NCBI GenBank assembly: GCA_964390905.1 | Contig: CAYMLO010000008.1 | Location: 1 to 64,000 of the forward strand | Source of the DNA: JAFGLZ01 sp964390905 | GTDB taxonomy: Bacteria; Planctomycetota; Phycisphaerae; UBA1845; JAFGLZ01 | Length of the DNA: 64,000 nucleotides | Direction of reading: 5' to 3' | Shown here: positions 50,593 through 59,176 of the stretch, in pieces | How the letters are laid out: each line of letters begins with the position of its first letter | Numbering within the stretch: position 1 is the first letter of the stretch | Position numbers and translations under genes: made by a program | The notes under the pieces: generated by a model | Database searches by the model: none | What the model was told of the DNA's origin: nothing | The model's input: only the letters and a program-made list of their open reading frames with translations

Positions 50593-53067
50593 CTACTTCA
50601 GTCTGATGTCGTTTCGCTTCGTCTCCGGGACAAAGCTGGGGTCCTGGGTGAAGACGATTTCTGCCACGATTGCGTGGTTTATGCCGGTCACGTACGCATA
50701 GAGAACGTGCGTGCCCGCGTCCAGGTCCTTGTCAGCCAGGACGGCCCATTGAAAGGCCTCGTCGGCGTCGGGGTTGACCTCTTGGCCGATCCATTGCTCC
50801 TTGACGGATTCGCCGTCGAGCTTCCAGCCGTACCGCCCGACGTACGCGGCGTTCCGCCCACCCTTGACGAACTGGTCATTCTGCCAGATGCCCGCGCTGT
50901 GACGCAGCAGCGCCAAGATGCGGTAGCGCCCGGCGTGGCGGATGTCGAACGTCCAACTCGCCGCGGCGTCGCGCCGGGGGAAATGGCACCATCCCTCCGG
51001 TCGTGCGTGCGGTGGCCTGGTCTTGCTCGGTTCCGACTCGAAACGGAAGTGCGGGCCGGGCTGGATGCGGACCGTCTTGGCGATCGGTTCGGGCTTCAGG
51101 CCGAGCACGTCTAGCGTCGCCCTGACCTGGCGCTCGGTCGACGGTCCCGGTGCGCCGATGGCCTTGAGGATCCTGGCAGCCAGCGCCGACGCGTCCTTGC
51201 CGCGACTCAGGCCGGGCGCCGATCGAAGCAACTCGAGCCACTGCTGGCACTGCCTGCGAACGTCGTTCAGCCGGACACGCGCCGGCGCGGGCTGATCGCC
51301 GCCAGGCGGTTCCGTGGCGTCGGCGATCTTCGTGCCCAGCGTCCGACACGCCTGCAAGTATCCCGGGATCGGCTCGAGGCGATCCAGGATGGCCTGAAAC
51401 TGCCCCAGCGCCGCGGCGTGTCGCGGACCGCCGGCGTGTCGGGCCTTGTCCAGAGCCTCCTGCGCCGCAAGCAGTTGCGAGGCCTGCGCCGTCCGCAGCC
51501 TCGGCGCGACGGCCTGCCAGCCGGTCCGGACCAGATCCCGGAGCATCCCCTCCGGAGCCTGGTTAGCTCGGCGCTCAAGCTGATGATAGACGCCCAAACG
51601 CGCGAGCTTCGCGAACAGGTCGCGCCCCTGCTCGGCCGATAGCCCGTAGACCTTGCGGAAGAAGACGCGGTCGAAGGCCTCCTGCGACCGGCCCGTCGGG
51701 TTCCACGCGTACTCCGCCCCACAGGCCCAGCCGTACCAGTAACACTCGGTCGGCATGGGGCTGACGGGCCAGTTGGTGTTCAGCAGGCCGACCGCGCCTC
51801 GCTTGGCGCCGTCCTGGATGAACACGCGAATGTTGGGGATCTGCCGGGCGTAGTCGGGGAAGATCGGCCGGGCCGGCACGACCGCCGGCGAGACCAGCGT
51901 CTCGAACCCGTTCTTCACGAAAAAGTCGACGCTGGGGTATGCCTTCCTCGGCGCGTAGTGCCAGTCGCAGACGAGGTAGTCCTTCGGCCTCATCCATTTG
52001 ATCGCGCGGCGGTGCTTGAGCAGGTAGTCGCCCCAGATCATCGTCCGCTTGCCGTGCCTGGCGAGCAGGTCGGCCAGGCGTTGGATGTGCTTGCCGATGA
52101 CCTCGTCGCAGTCGAGCCCTTGCTTTTCGGCCCACTCCTCGATGCCCCAGGCCTCATCGCAGCCGGCGTGGTAGATGGGCGTGTCGTACAGCGGGCAGAG
52201 CTCGGCGTGGATCCGGCCGATCAGCGCGTACGTCGGCTCGTGCAGCGGCCGCAACACGTGCGTGTTGTCCGGCATGGCCCGCAGCTTGGGGAACTTCTCG
52301 AGCATCCAGCGCACGTGGCCGAACGACTGCGTCTCCATCGTCATGTTGATGAAGTGCCGCCGCGCCGAGGCTGCCACCTCCCGGTAGTGCGGCATCGGCG
52401 TTCCCCCGGCGAATTCGGGGATCGTCCGGTAGTCCGGTGTCTGGTTCACCTCCCAGTTGAGCAGGTTCATCTTGTAGCTGGCGAGGCGAGCGTGTTCGTC
52501 GGGCGATTGCAGGCCGAACATCGTGCCCCGCCACTTCATGGCGGGCCAGTCGCAGAGGTCCACGCACTCAAGCCGCGCGCCCTTGCCGTCGGCCCCGGGC
52601 TCGAGCATTTGCCGGAGCGTCTGCAGGCCATAGAAGCAGCCCGCCGGTCCGTTGCCGGCGATGAGGATGCATTTGGGCGTGATCTGCAGCCGATACCCCT
52701 CCGGCCCCCACTTCGGGTCGGGCGTGATCAGGAACTTGCGCCATCCCTTTGCGAGGGGCGGGTCTGTCCCTGGGCACCCCACCTTCAGCGCCGGCGCCCC
52801 CTCGGCCCGGCCGCGCTTCACCGGTACGCCGAGTGCTTTCAGATCGGTTGCCAGTTGGCTGACGCCGATCGTCCAAGCCGGGCGGCGTCCTTCACTCAGG
52901 ACGACGTGCAACGGTCGGTCGGCGCTGAGCACCAGCACTCCGTCCGTCCGCTTGATCTGTCGCGGCAGCGGAATGACGTCCTCGGCGCCGCCCTGCAGAC
53001 GCGTCGTGATCGCCGATGCGACCCCCACGACGACCATCCACCGCCCGAGCCATGATTGGGTGACCAT
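50593..53067 (-). CDS. GH20 beta-N-acetylhexosaminidase-like secreted glycosidase
   Basis: 824 residues; GAGGAG precedes the ATG and a signal peptide covers about residues 1-27. The N-terminal GH20b domain (IPLPRQIKRTDGVLVLSAD, then GYRLQITPKCILIAGNGPAGCFYGLQTLRQML) leads to a TIM barrel with the catalytic Asp-Glu pair in IYHAGCDEAWGIEEW (about 302-303). GH20 uses the substrate's N-acetyl group for catalysis. After about residue 520 come a helical domain and a C-terminal beta domain (ASWTFDIRHAGRYRILALLR) that may bind carbohydrate. Substrate is likely a hexosaminide released from glycosaminoglycan-type material. Confidence 0.85.
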   Translation of the reverse strand: MVTQSWLGRWMVVVGVASAITTRLQGGAEDVIPLPRQIKRTDGVLVLSADRPLHVVLSEGRRPAWTIGVSQLATDLKALGVPVKRGRAEGAPALKVGCPGTDPPLAKGWRKFLITPDPKWGPEGYRLQITPKCILIAGNGPAGCFYGLQTLRQMLEPGADGKGARLECVDLCDWPAMKWRGTMFGLQSPDEHARLASYKMNLLNWEVNQTPDYRTIPEFAGGTPMPHYREVAASARRHFINMTMETQSFGHVRWMLEKFPKLRAMPDNTHVLRPLHEPTYALIGRIHAELCPLYDTPIYHAGCDEAWGIEEWAEKQGLDCDEVIGKHIQRLADLLARHGKRTMIWGDYLLKHRRAIKWMRPKDYLVCDWHYAPRKAYPSVDFFVKNGFETLVSPAVVPARPIFPDYARQIPNIRVFIQDGAKRGAVGLLNTNWPVSPMPTECYWYGWACGAEYAWNPTGRSQEAFDRVFFRKVYGLSAEQGRDLFAKLARLGVYHQLERRANQAPEGMLRDLVRTGWQAVAPRLRTAQASQLLAAQEALDKARHAGGPRHAAALGQFQAILDRLEPIPGYLQACRTLGTKIADATEPPGGDQPAPARVRLNDVRRQCQQWLELLRSAPGLSRGKDASALAARILKAIGAPGPSTERQVRATLDVLGLKPEPIAKTVRIQPGPHFRFESEPSKTRPPHARPEGWCHFPRRDAAASWTFDIRHAGRYRILALLRHSAGIWQNDQFVKGGRNAAYVGRYGWKLDGESVKEQWIGQEVNPDADEAFQWAVLADKDLDAGTHVLYAYVTGINHAIVAEIVFTQDPSFVPETKRNDIRLK

Positions 53068-53322
53068 TGCAGGAAACTCCTCGCTATCCTGAACACGGAC
53101 GCTGGGACTCAGGACGAGAACTGTATCATCTCCGTTCCGGGCGTGCCAACCGCTCGTGCGCTTGCGGGCGCCCTGCCTTCCCGCAGGACCGCCGGACGTG
53201 TGTCCGGCTCGACGCTTGACAGCGCTGTCCTGGTTCTGCTAAACGCGCCCGTGGGCGGGGGGCGTTTCGGCTCGATCGGGACGGCAAGGCAAGACGGGCG
53301 GGCGCTGAGGAGCTTGCAGACC

Positions 53323-53838
53323 ATGGCCAAGATGCTATCCGACAAGCGCTATGCCGTGACCGGCAAGCTGGTGGGCATCGACGCGACCGGGCTGGTGGGA
53401 CCGTTCTTCACGATCCGCGTTCCGGCGAAGGGGTACGACCTGAGCCGGCCTGGGACGTATATCGATCTGTCCCTGCTCGACCCGGGACAGGTCGTCTTCA
53501 AGAAGAAGATCCACATCAACGACGAGCTGAAGGTGGTCATCAACCCGAGCACGGCCGTGTTGGAGCAGGGCACGCGGAACGAGATGACGTTTCAGGTCGT
53601 GCCGCGAAGCAAGGCCCAGCGGATCAGCCACGCCATTCGGCGCGATGACGCCACCGCGCCCATCAACGGAAAGGTCATCGACAACGACGAGCGGCGGCAC
53701 ATCGTCATCGACGCGGGATTGCCGTTGGTCGTGGGCATGCTGGATACCAAGCCGTCGCAGGTCAAGCTGGTCAAGGTCAACTCGTGGGTGACGTTCTGGC
53801 CGGCCCCCCCCACGCATGGTATTATCCTGCCCTCCTGA
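53323..53838 (+). CDS. Unknown small beta-rich protein (171 aa)
   Basis: Not recognised. The ATG at 53323 has GCTGAGGAG upstream. The frame is open for 260 bases before it, but that part lacks a start signal. It has alternating beta-strand patterns (YAVTGKLVGIDATGLVGPFFTIRVP, then YIDLSLLDPG), and later ELKVVINPSTAVLEQGTRNEMTFQVVP and KLVKVNSWVTFW. No signal peptide, helix or Cys is present. An OB- or barrel-like fold is possible. It is divergent from the GH20 gene and starts the export/exosortase direction. Confidence 0.55.
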   Translation: MAKMLSDKRYAVTGKLVGIDATGLVGPFFTIRVPAKGYDLSRPGTYIDLSLLDPGQVVFKKKIHINDELKVVINPSTAVLEQGTRNEMTFQVVPRSKAQRISHAIRRDDATAPINGKVIDNDERRHIVIDAGLPLVVGMLDTKPSQVKLVKVNSWVTFWPAPPTHGIILPS

Positions 53839-53928
53839 CTGGCCCTTTGGCGATGACAACCGGTTTGAGGGCGCAGGCGGAATGACGGGTCGCAGCCGTC
53901 CGGTTTCGCGCCGGTTGAGGAGACGTGG

Positions 53929-54852
53929 ATGCAGATGGCGCTTCGGTCAAGACGTGCGTGGCCGATGCTTGCGTGCGTGGCGGTGATGCCCGGCCTGCTC
54001 GGATGCACCGGGGCAGCATCGTACCGCGTCAAGACCAGTCAGCCCTGGCCCGACGAATGGGTCAGTGGGGCGCGCGTGCCCTACGAGCGGATCGTCCAGC
54101 TCACTGCCAAGACGGTCGAATGGCACCGCAAGGCGAATTGGCGGGCCTTGGAGGCGGAGGCGAGTGGCCTGCTCGCGGGGCGGCGCGACCTGTACGGGTT
54201 CGTGCGCAGTGGCGTGGCCCGACCGCTGTCGGGGATGGATCCGTCGAAGGGGGGACGCTACCTCGAAGTCAAGGTTGCGCCGTGCTTCTTCGATTTCGAC
54301 GGGCCGCCGCCCAGGATAACGCTCGACTATCAGGACAAGGCGCTCCATGGGGTGATGTCCGATTTGATGAAGCGGGTCGGTCGAAGCTACCTGATCAGTC
54401 CGGCGTTGTCCGGTCGACCGACCATCACAGCCCACCTGGTGGACCTCGACTGGCGTGAAGCGGCGGTGCGGGTCATGCTCGAGGCGGACGTCTTCGTCGA
54501 GCCGGTGTGGTTCAATCCCGTCTCGTTGCGATCGTACGAGTACGCGAGTCAAGCCGAGTTCATCGCGGCGGTCCGGCAGGCGATCGACCACATGAAGAAC
54601 CCCTCCCCCCGGGCCCCGTTGACCGTCGTGCCCTGGGAGACCTGGGTGCTGAACAACCGGGCCTATCAGCTCCGGTATCACGCCTGGCTCCGGTCGGCGC
54701 CAACGACGCGGCCATTGGGCCCGCCGCCGGGGACGGCCATCCTCAGCGCCGACCTGGCCATCGCCAAGAAACAGATCCTCTACGCCCTACCGCATCAGCT
54801 CAACTGGCCGTCGACGCAGCCGGCCCCGTCCCCAAGCGCTGGGCGCCCATGA
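53929..54852 (+). CDS. Lipoprotein with a possible secretin-type (STN-like) segment
   Basis: Not firmly recognised. 307 residues; GAGGAGACG precedes the ATG. The signal RAWPMLACVAVMPGLLGC has a lipobox (LLGC). Residues about 115-200 (ITLDYQDKALHGVMSDLMKRVGRSYLI, then TITAHLVDLDWREAAVRVML) look like the short beta-alpha N domain found before secretins and TonB receptors. The C terminus is Pro/Ser-rich. It lies upstream of the polysaccharide export gene, so it may be an outer-membrane or periplasmic part of that export system. Confidence 0.55.
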   Translation: MQMALRSRRAWPMLACVAVMPGLLGCTGAASYRVKTSQPWPDEWVSGARVPYERIVQLTAKTVEWHRKANWRALEAEASGLLAGRRDLYGFVRSGVARPLSGMDPSKGGRYLEVKVAPCFFDFDGPPPRITLDYQDKALHGVMSDLMKRVGRSYLISPALSGRPTITAHLVDLDWREAAVRVMLEADVFVEPVWFNPVSLRSYEYASQAEFIAAVRQAIDHMKNPSPRAPLTVVPWETWVLNNRAYQLRYHAWLRSAPTTRPLGPPPGTAILSADLAIAKKQILYALPHQLNWPSTQPAPSPSAGRP

Positions 54853-55454
54853 CCCTCGGCGTGGGGCCGGCGCGTCCGGGTGGCCCGCCTCGGGGGGCCT
54901 TTCCGCTGTGGGCGAACCGAGGGGGATCTGGTGCGTAGAAGTTGGGTGTAGGCGGGGAGGTCCCCGCGCGTCATCAGGGGTGTGAGCGACCTTGGAGGGG
55001 CGAACACTTCGTTGAGGCACAGAGTAAGGAAGTATCATAGTTTTTTTGCCTGAATCACACGTGGATGGGCCTCCTGGGGTTCCGAAGCACCTTGCGTTCA
55101 TGGATTTGTCGAAAGAAAAGGCCGGCGCCGAGCCGATCTAGTTATCGGAAGTTGGAGGTTGTCTCTGCGCCAGCGGAGGCCTGCCGCGGTGTCGTCGGGG
55201 CGCTGTGTCGTCCTGCGGTTGGGGGCGATCCCTGCCCGGGAAGGCGGGCCGGAAACGAAGGCCTGGTTGGGTCTTCGGTGCTGGTGCGGCCGATTGATCG
55301 GAGGGTCCTGCGGGCGGCGTGGCCTCAGCCAGGGGTTTTCGGTCAACTGGCCTTGTCCGGCGGCCGGTGCAGTCGTGGTGCACCGGGAAGCCTCGAGGAG
55401 GACCGCCAGGTCGGAGATCGTTGCCCGGTCGAACCGGGCGGGCGGGTCGGAGAC
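54853..55454 (+). other. 602-bp leader before the export/exosortase genes
   Basis: No believable gene. It contains the hairpin GCGGGGA-GG-TCCCCGC (54952-54967) and, 70 bases on, a TATCAT box with a TTTTTTT run (about 55031-55047). The in-frame stretch before the export gene from 55065 reads as Arg/Pro/Gly-rich noise. The length suggests the export operon has its own control here. Confidence 0.45.
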
Positions 55455-57227
55455 ATGACACATCTGCGAGGCGGCAATCTGACAAAGCGTCGCCAGGGGC
55501 TGGCGTGGGTTGCGTCGGGTGTCCTGCTGGTCAGTTCGACGGGTTGCATGAGGTCGCTGTGGAACGACTTCTTCGACCCTAGCGAAGTCGGGCGCTTCAA
55601 TAGCAAGCCCGTGACCAACGAGATTCGGGCGACCTTGGGGCTACAGGACGAAGAGACCGAACTCATCGACGCAAGCGATCCCTTGCCAGAAGACACCGTG
55701 GCGGTCGTGAAGGAGTACCAGATCGGTCCGGGGGACACGCTCGAGATCAACATCCACGAACTGCTTCGCCTGGGGACGATTACGACCGAGGTTCGCAAGG
55801 TGAGCGAGCTGGGGTTCATTCGCCTGCCCAAGCTCGGCAGGATCAACGTCAACGGGATGACCGAGCAGAACGTCGAAGACCTACTCAAATCGAAGCTGGA
55901 TCCTGACATCCTGATCGACCCCATCGTGAGCGTCGTTGTGCGGGACGAGAAGCAGCGTGAGTTCACGATTGTGGGCTACTCGGCACGCCCCGGGTCGGTG
56001 CCCATTCCCAAGGCCGATTTCCGGATGCTGGAAGCCATTACCTATGCGGGCCCGATGCCCGAAGAGATCGACAAAGTGTACGTGATCCGGCGGGGACCGG
56101 GGCCGCGCCAGGGGGAGGAAACTCCGCTGACGGCTCCGTCTACGGAGTCGGCTACCGAGCCTGCTGCGCCGCTGTCCGAACCGGCGCAACCGACTTCCTC
56201 GGAGCCCGCAACGGAGCCGTCCAAGCCCCGTGCTTCCAGCGACCTGCGGAAAGACTTCGACCTGTTGCTGAGCGACGTCGCTGGTGGGAAGAGCGGGAGG
56301 ACGCAATCGACCCCGTCCGGAGCGTCCCCAGTCGGGTCCGCTTCCGCCCCCGCGACGGGCCAAGACCCTGTGACGCCCGAAGAACGTCAGGCGTTGCTCA
56401 GGGCCCTGGTGCCCGGAGGACCGAGCGCCCCGCCGCCAGGGGAAGAAACGCCGTCGACGTCGGTCCCGCCAACGGCTTCGGAACCGGGATCGCGTGGCGT
56501 CGCTGCCCCGAAGGGTTCCGACAGGGAATTCGGCAAGTGGATCTGGTTGAATAACGAGTGGGTGGAGCTTCGGGGGACCCCCGAGCAGCAGGCAGAGCCG
56601 ACCACGACGGGGTCCAGGCCAGCATCCGAGCCTGCCCCCACCGTCGAATGGGAGGAGGTCGCAGACACCGCCGAAGAGACGCGGATCATCTCGATCCCCG
56701 TCAAGCCGCTGCAGTCCGGAGAAGCGCGGTACAACATCGTGATCCGTCCCGGGGACGTGATCAGCGTGCCGAACCCCGAAGCGGGGAAGCGTTACTACGT
56801 GATGGGCCACATCCGCGGGCCGGGAGCCTACTCGATTCCGATGGAGGGCATCACGCTCAAGGCCGCCGTTGCCGCGGCGGGCGGCCTGGATCCCTACGCG
56901 TGGCCGAGCCGGTGCGAGATCGCCCGGCGGATCGGCCCGGACCAGGAGCAGTTGTATCCGGTCAACCTGGATCGGGTTTTTTCCGGGAAGGATCCGGATG
57001 TCAGGGTCAAGGCCGGCGACGTGATCAACGTGGGCACGCACCCCCTGTCGCCGTTCCTGGCCGCGATCGCCAACGGCTTCCGGCTGGCCTACGGATTCGG
57101 GTTTGTGTATGACCGTAACTTCGGGTCCATCGATCAGTATGGGGGCAAGCCGAATCCGGAAGCACAGAGGGAGGCTGAGCAGAACGCGCGGTTTCCGCAG
57201 CTGATATCGGCCTTCTCGGGTCTGTAG
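55455..57227 (+). CDS. Wza-type polysaccharide biosynthesis/export lipoprotein
   Basis: 590 residues from the ATG at 55455; GGAG sits unusually close (2 bp), so the start is provisional. The signal ends in a lipobox-like SSTGC (about 36). The poly-export domain begins EYQIGPGDTLEINIHELL (about 85), and IRLPKLGRINVNGMTEQNVEDLL is an SLBB-adjacent block. A long Pro/Ser/Thr/Glu linker (about 215-400) splits it from a second unit: RYNIVIRPGDVISVPNPEAGKRYYVMG and SIPMEGITLKAAVAAAGGLDPYAWP. Wza forms the outer-membrane pore for capsule or exopolysaccharide. It precedes exosortase by 60 bp. Confidence 0.87.
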   Translation: MTHLRGGNLTKRRQGLAWVASGVLLVSSTGCMRSLWNDFFDPSEVGRFNSKPVTNEIRATLGLQDEETELIDASDPLPEDTVAVVKEYQIGPGDTLEINIHELLRLGTITTEVRKVSELGFIRLPKLGRINVNGMTEQNVEDLLKSKLDPDILIDPIVSVVVRDEKQREFTIVGYSARPGSVPIPKADFRMLEAITYAGPMPEEIDKVYVIRRGPGPRQGEETPLTAPSTESATEPAAPLSEPAQPTSSEPATEPSKPRASSDLRKDFDLLLSDVAGGKSGRTQSTPSGASPVGSASAPATGQDPVTPEERQALLRALVPGGPSAPPPGEETPSTSVPPTASEPGSRGVAAPKGSDREFGKWIWLNNEWVELRGTPEQQAEPTTTGSRPASEPAPTVEWEEVADTAEETRIISIPVKPLQSGEARYNIVIRPGDVISVPNPEAGKRYYVMGHIRGPGAYSIPMEGITLKAAVAAAGGLDPYAWPSRCEIARRIGPDQEQLYPVNLDRVFSGKDPDVRVKAGDVINVGTHPLSPFLAAIANGFRLAYGFGFVYDRNFGSIDQYGGKPNPEAQREAEQNARFPQLISAFSGL

Positions 57228-57287
57228 CGCCCGGGCGGTTCCGGCGTGACCCGGTGGGGACGGCCCGTGGCCGAATGTGGGTGAAGG

Positions 57288-58274
57288 ATGGATTCGCCGA
57301 AGCGTGAGGTTGCAGTTGCGCCCCGGGTGGCGGGCAAAGCCAGACCGAGAACGCGTGTCGTGCGGTGGTCCGCCCTCATCGGGCCGGTGGGCTGGTGGAA
57401 GATTGGGATCATCGCGGCGTTTCTTGGTCTGATCTACCGCGACGAGCTCGCCTTCATGTTTCACGTCTGGACGCATGATGGCGACTGGTCTCACGGACTG
57501 CTGGTTCCGGTTTACAGTCTGTATTTCCTCCACACCCGCAGGCGATGGTTGGTGGGGAGCCGTCCGCAGGGATCCTACCTGGGTCTTGCGTTTCTGGGGC
57601 TGGCGGTGCTTCTATTCCTGGCGAGCGTCACCGGGCCGATGATCGCCTACGCGCGCTCACTGTCGGTCGTGGTGAGTATCTTTGGCGCGGTGGTGTTGGT
57701 TGGAGGAAAGCGCGTTCTCCGCGTGGCCTGGTTCCCCGTTTTGTTCCTGCTGTTTGCAGTTCCTCTACCGCCGCAGCTGATGTTTCAGCTGACACTGCCG
57801 ATGAGGCAGATCGCCAGCCAGGTTTCGGCGTTGGTGCTGGAACTCGTGTCGGACGCGCAGGCCTACGCGGAGGGGGTGGTCATCGCCGTCGCTTACGGGG
57901 AGGAGATCTACAGGCTCAACGTGGAACGGGCGTGTGCGGGCATGCGCTTGATGATGGCGTTCTTCGCGCTGGGGACGGCGATCACGTTCCTGAGCGAGCG
58001 TCCGACGTGGCATCGCGTGGTCATGCTGGCGTTCTGCCTGCCGATCGCTCTGCTATGCAACATCATTCGCGTGACGACGACGAGCCTGATTCACGTGTTC
58101 GTAGGCAAGGAATACGCCAGCGGCTCGGCCCACACGCTTCTTGGCTTGATGATGCTCTTGGTGGCGTTCGGGCTATTCTTCGGCATTTCGTATATCCTAA
58201 ACAACCTGTTCGTTGAGGTCACCGAGGACGAGGACGGCTCCTCATCGAGAGGGTCGTCGGGTGCCGTGGCATGA
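57288..58274 (+). CDS. Exosortase
   Basis: A transpeptidase-like membrane enzyme that processes PEP-CTERM signals. 328 residues with about eight membrane helices after a basic N terminus. Active-site Cys is in ERACAGMRLMM (about 214), Arg in CNIIRVTTTS (about 260) and His in GSAHTLLGL (about 281), the family triad. The WSHGLLVPVYSLYFL block near residue 70 is typical. It overlaps the EpsI-like gene by 4 bp (ATGA). GGAT precedes the ATG. The substrate candidate is the PEP-CTERM protein at 47993. Confidence 0.93.
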   Translation: MDSPKREVAVAPRVAGKARPRTRVVRWSALIGPVGWWKIGIIAAFLGLIYRDELAFMFHVWTHDGDWSHGLLVPVYSLYFLHTRRRWLVGSRPQGSYLGLAFLGLAVLLFLASVTGPMIAYARSLSVVVSIFGAVVLVGGKRVLRVAWFPVLFLLFAVPLPPQLMFQLTLPMRQIASQVSALVLELVSDAQAYAEGVVIAVAYGEEIYRLNVERACAGMRLMMAFFALGTAITFLSERPTWHRVVMLAFCLPIALLCNIIRVTTTSLIHVFVGKEYASGSAHTLLGLMMLLVAFGLFFGISYILNNLFVEVTEDEDGSSSRGSSGAVA

Positions 58275-59119
58275 TGGCGCAGTCTAACCCACCTGAGCGA
58301 GGGGACGCGTTCGGCGGGCCAGTTCGCCCGACCGTCCGCAAACGGGTCAGTCCCGAGGCCGCACTGAAGACGGCGTTCGCGCGGGACCCCCGGTTCGTCG
58401 TGTGCGTGGTCGCGCTGGGGGTGGGGCTGGGGAGCGTCGAGTGGCTGAGGGCGTACGGCTTCAGGTTCAGCAAGCAGCGGGTGGATCTCAAGGCCCCGCT
58501 GGAGAGCATGGACGCCAAGAAGATATTGCCTTATCGGTTGGTGGGGAGCGACACCATTCCCAAGGAGGAGGTGGAAGCGTTGGGGACCGAGGAGTACGTC
58601 CGTTGGCGTCTGGAGGACATGAGCGTCCGGAACGTCAACGATCCGTTGCACTGGCCGACGTTGTTCGTGACGTACTACTCCGGGCAGCCCGACCAAGTGC
58701 CGCACGTTCCCGAGGAGTGCTTCCTGGGAGGCGGTTACGAGCAGTTGAGCAGCCGAGACGCCAAGGTCAAAGTGCCCGGGCTCGAGCCGGCGACCGGGGA
58801 GGTCCCGGTCAGGATCCTGAAGTTCCGAAAGGACTCCACGATTGGCGGAGCGCTGGTTCCCACGGTGATCTACCTCTTCAGCGTGAACGGCGAATTCGTC
58901 GGCTCACGAACTGCGGTGCGACTGGCGTTGAGCAATCCGTTCGAGCAGTACGGTTATTTCAGCAAGGTGGAGGTGTCCTTCAGCCAGCGGCCAGGGGGGG
59001 GCTCGCATGATGACGCCGTGCTAAGGGCCGCCGAGCGGCTGTTGGGAAAGGTGCTGCCAGTCCTGGTGCGAGACCATTGGCCGGACTGGCCGCCGGAGGG
59101 TCCCCCGGTGGGGAGTTGA
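58271..59119 (+). CDS. EpsI-like exosortase-associated protein
   Basis: 282 residues; the start overlaps the exosortase stop. An N-terminal helix (about 42-58, FVVCVVALGVGLGSVEWLR) anchors a periplasmic domain. Its HVPEECFLGGGYE motif (about 155) matches the HxPxxC signature of the EpsI domain, which is often fused to exosortase or encoded beside it. Its exact role is unknown. The tail ends DHWPDWPPEG. The two genes are tightly coupled, so a stable complex is likely. Confidence 0.88.
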   Translation: MMAQSNPPERGDAFGGPVRPTVRKRVSPEAALKTAFARDPRFVVCVVALGVGLGSVEWLRAYGFRFSKQRVDLKAPLESMDAKKILPYRLVGSDTIPKEEVEALGTEEYVRWRLEDMSVRNVNDPLHWPTLFVTYYSGQPDQVPHVPEECFLGGGYEQLSSRDAKVKVPGLEPATGEVPVRILKFRKDSTIGGALVPTVIYLFSVNGEFVGSRTAVRLALSNPFEQYGYFSKVEVSFSQRPGGGSHDDAVLRAAERLLGKVLPVLVRDHWPDWPPEGPPVGS

Positions 59120-59176
59120 GCCCGGGGGGAGGGGCAGTTGTCGGACAGAGGACACATTAGAAAGAGCGGTGAAGCG

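Noticed and set aside
32586..53067. A Bacteroidetes-type polysaccharide utilisation locus
   Set aside because: No SusC/SusD pair, no TonB receptor and no hybrid sensor were found; genes lie on both strands with unrelated ones between.
53216..53244. Promoter-like TTGACA with CTAAAC 17 bp downstream
   Set aside because: The -10 candidate matches consensus at only two positions. It is not reported as a feature.
55065..55454. A 130-codon N-terminal extension of the Wza-type protein
   Set aside because: It reads as Arg/Pro/Gly-rich noise and would bury the lipoprotein signal. The ATG at 55455 gives a proper signal.
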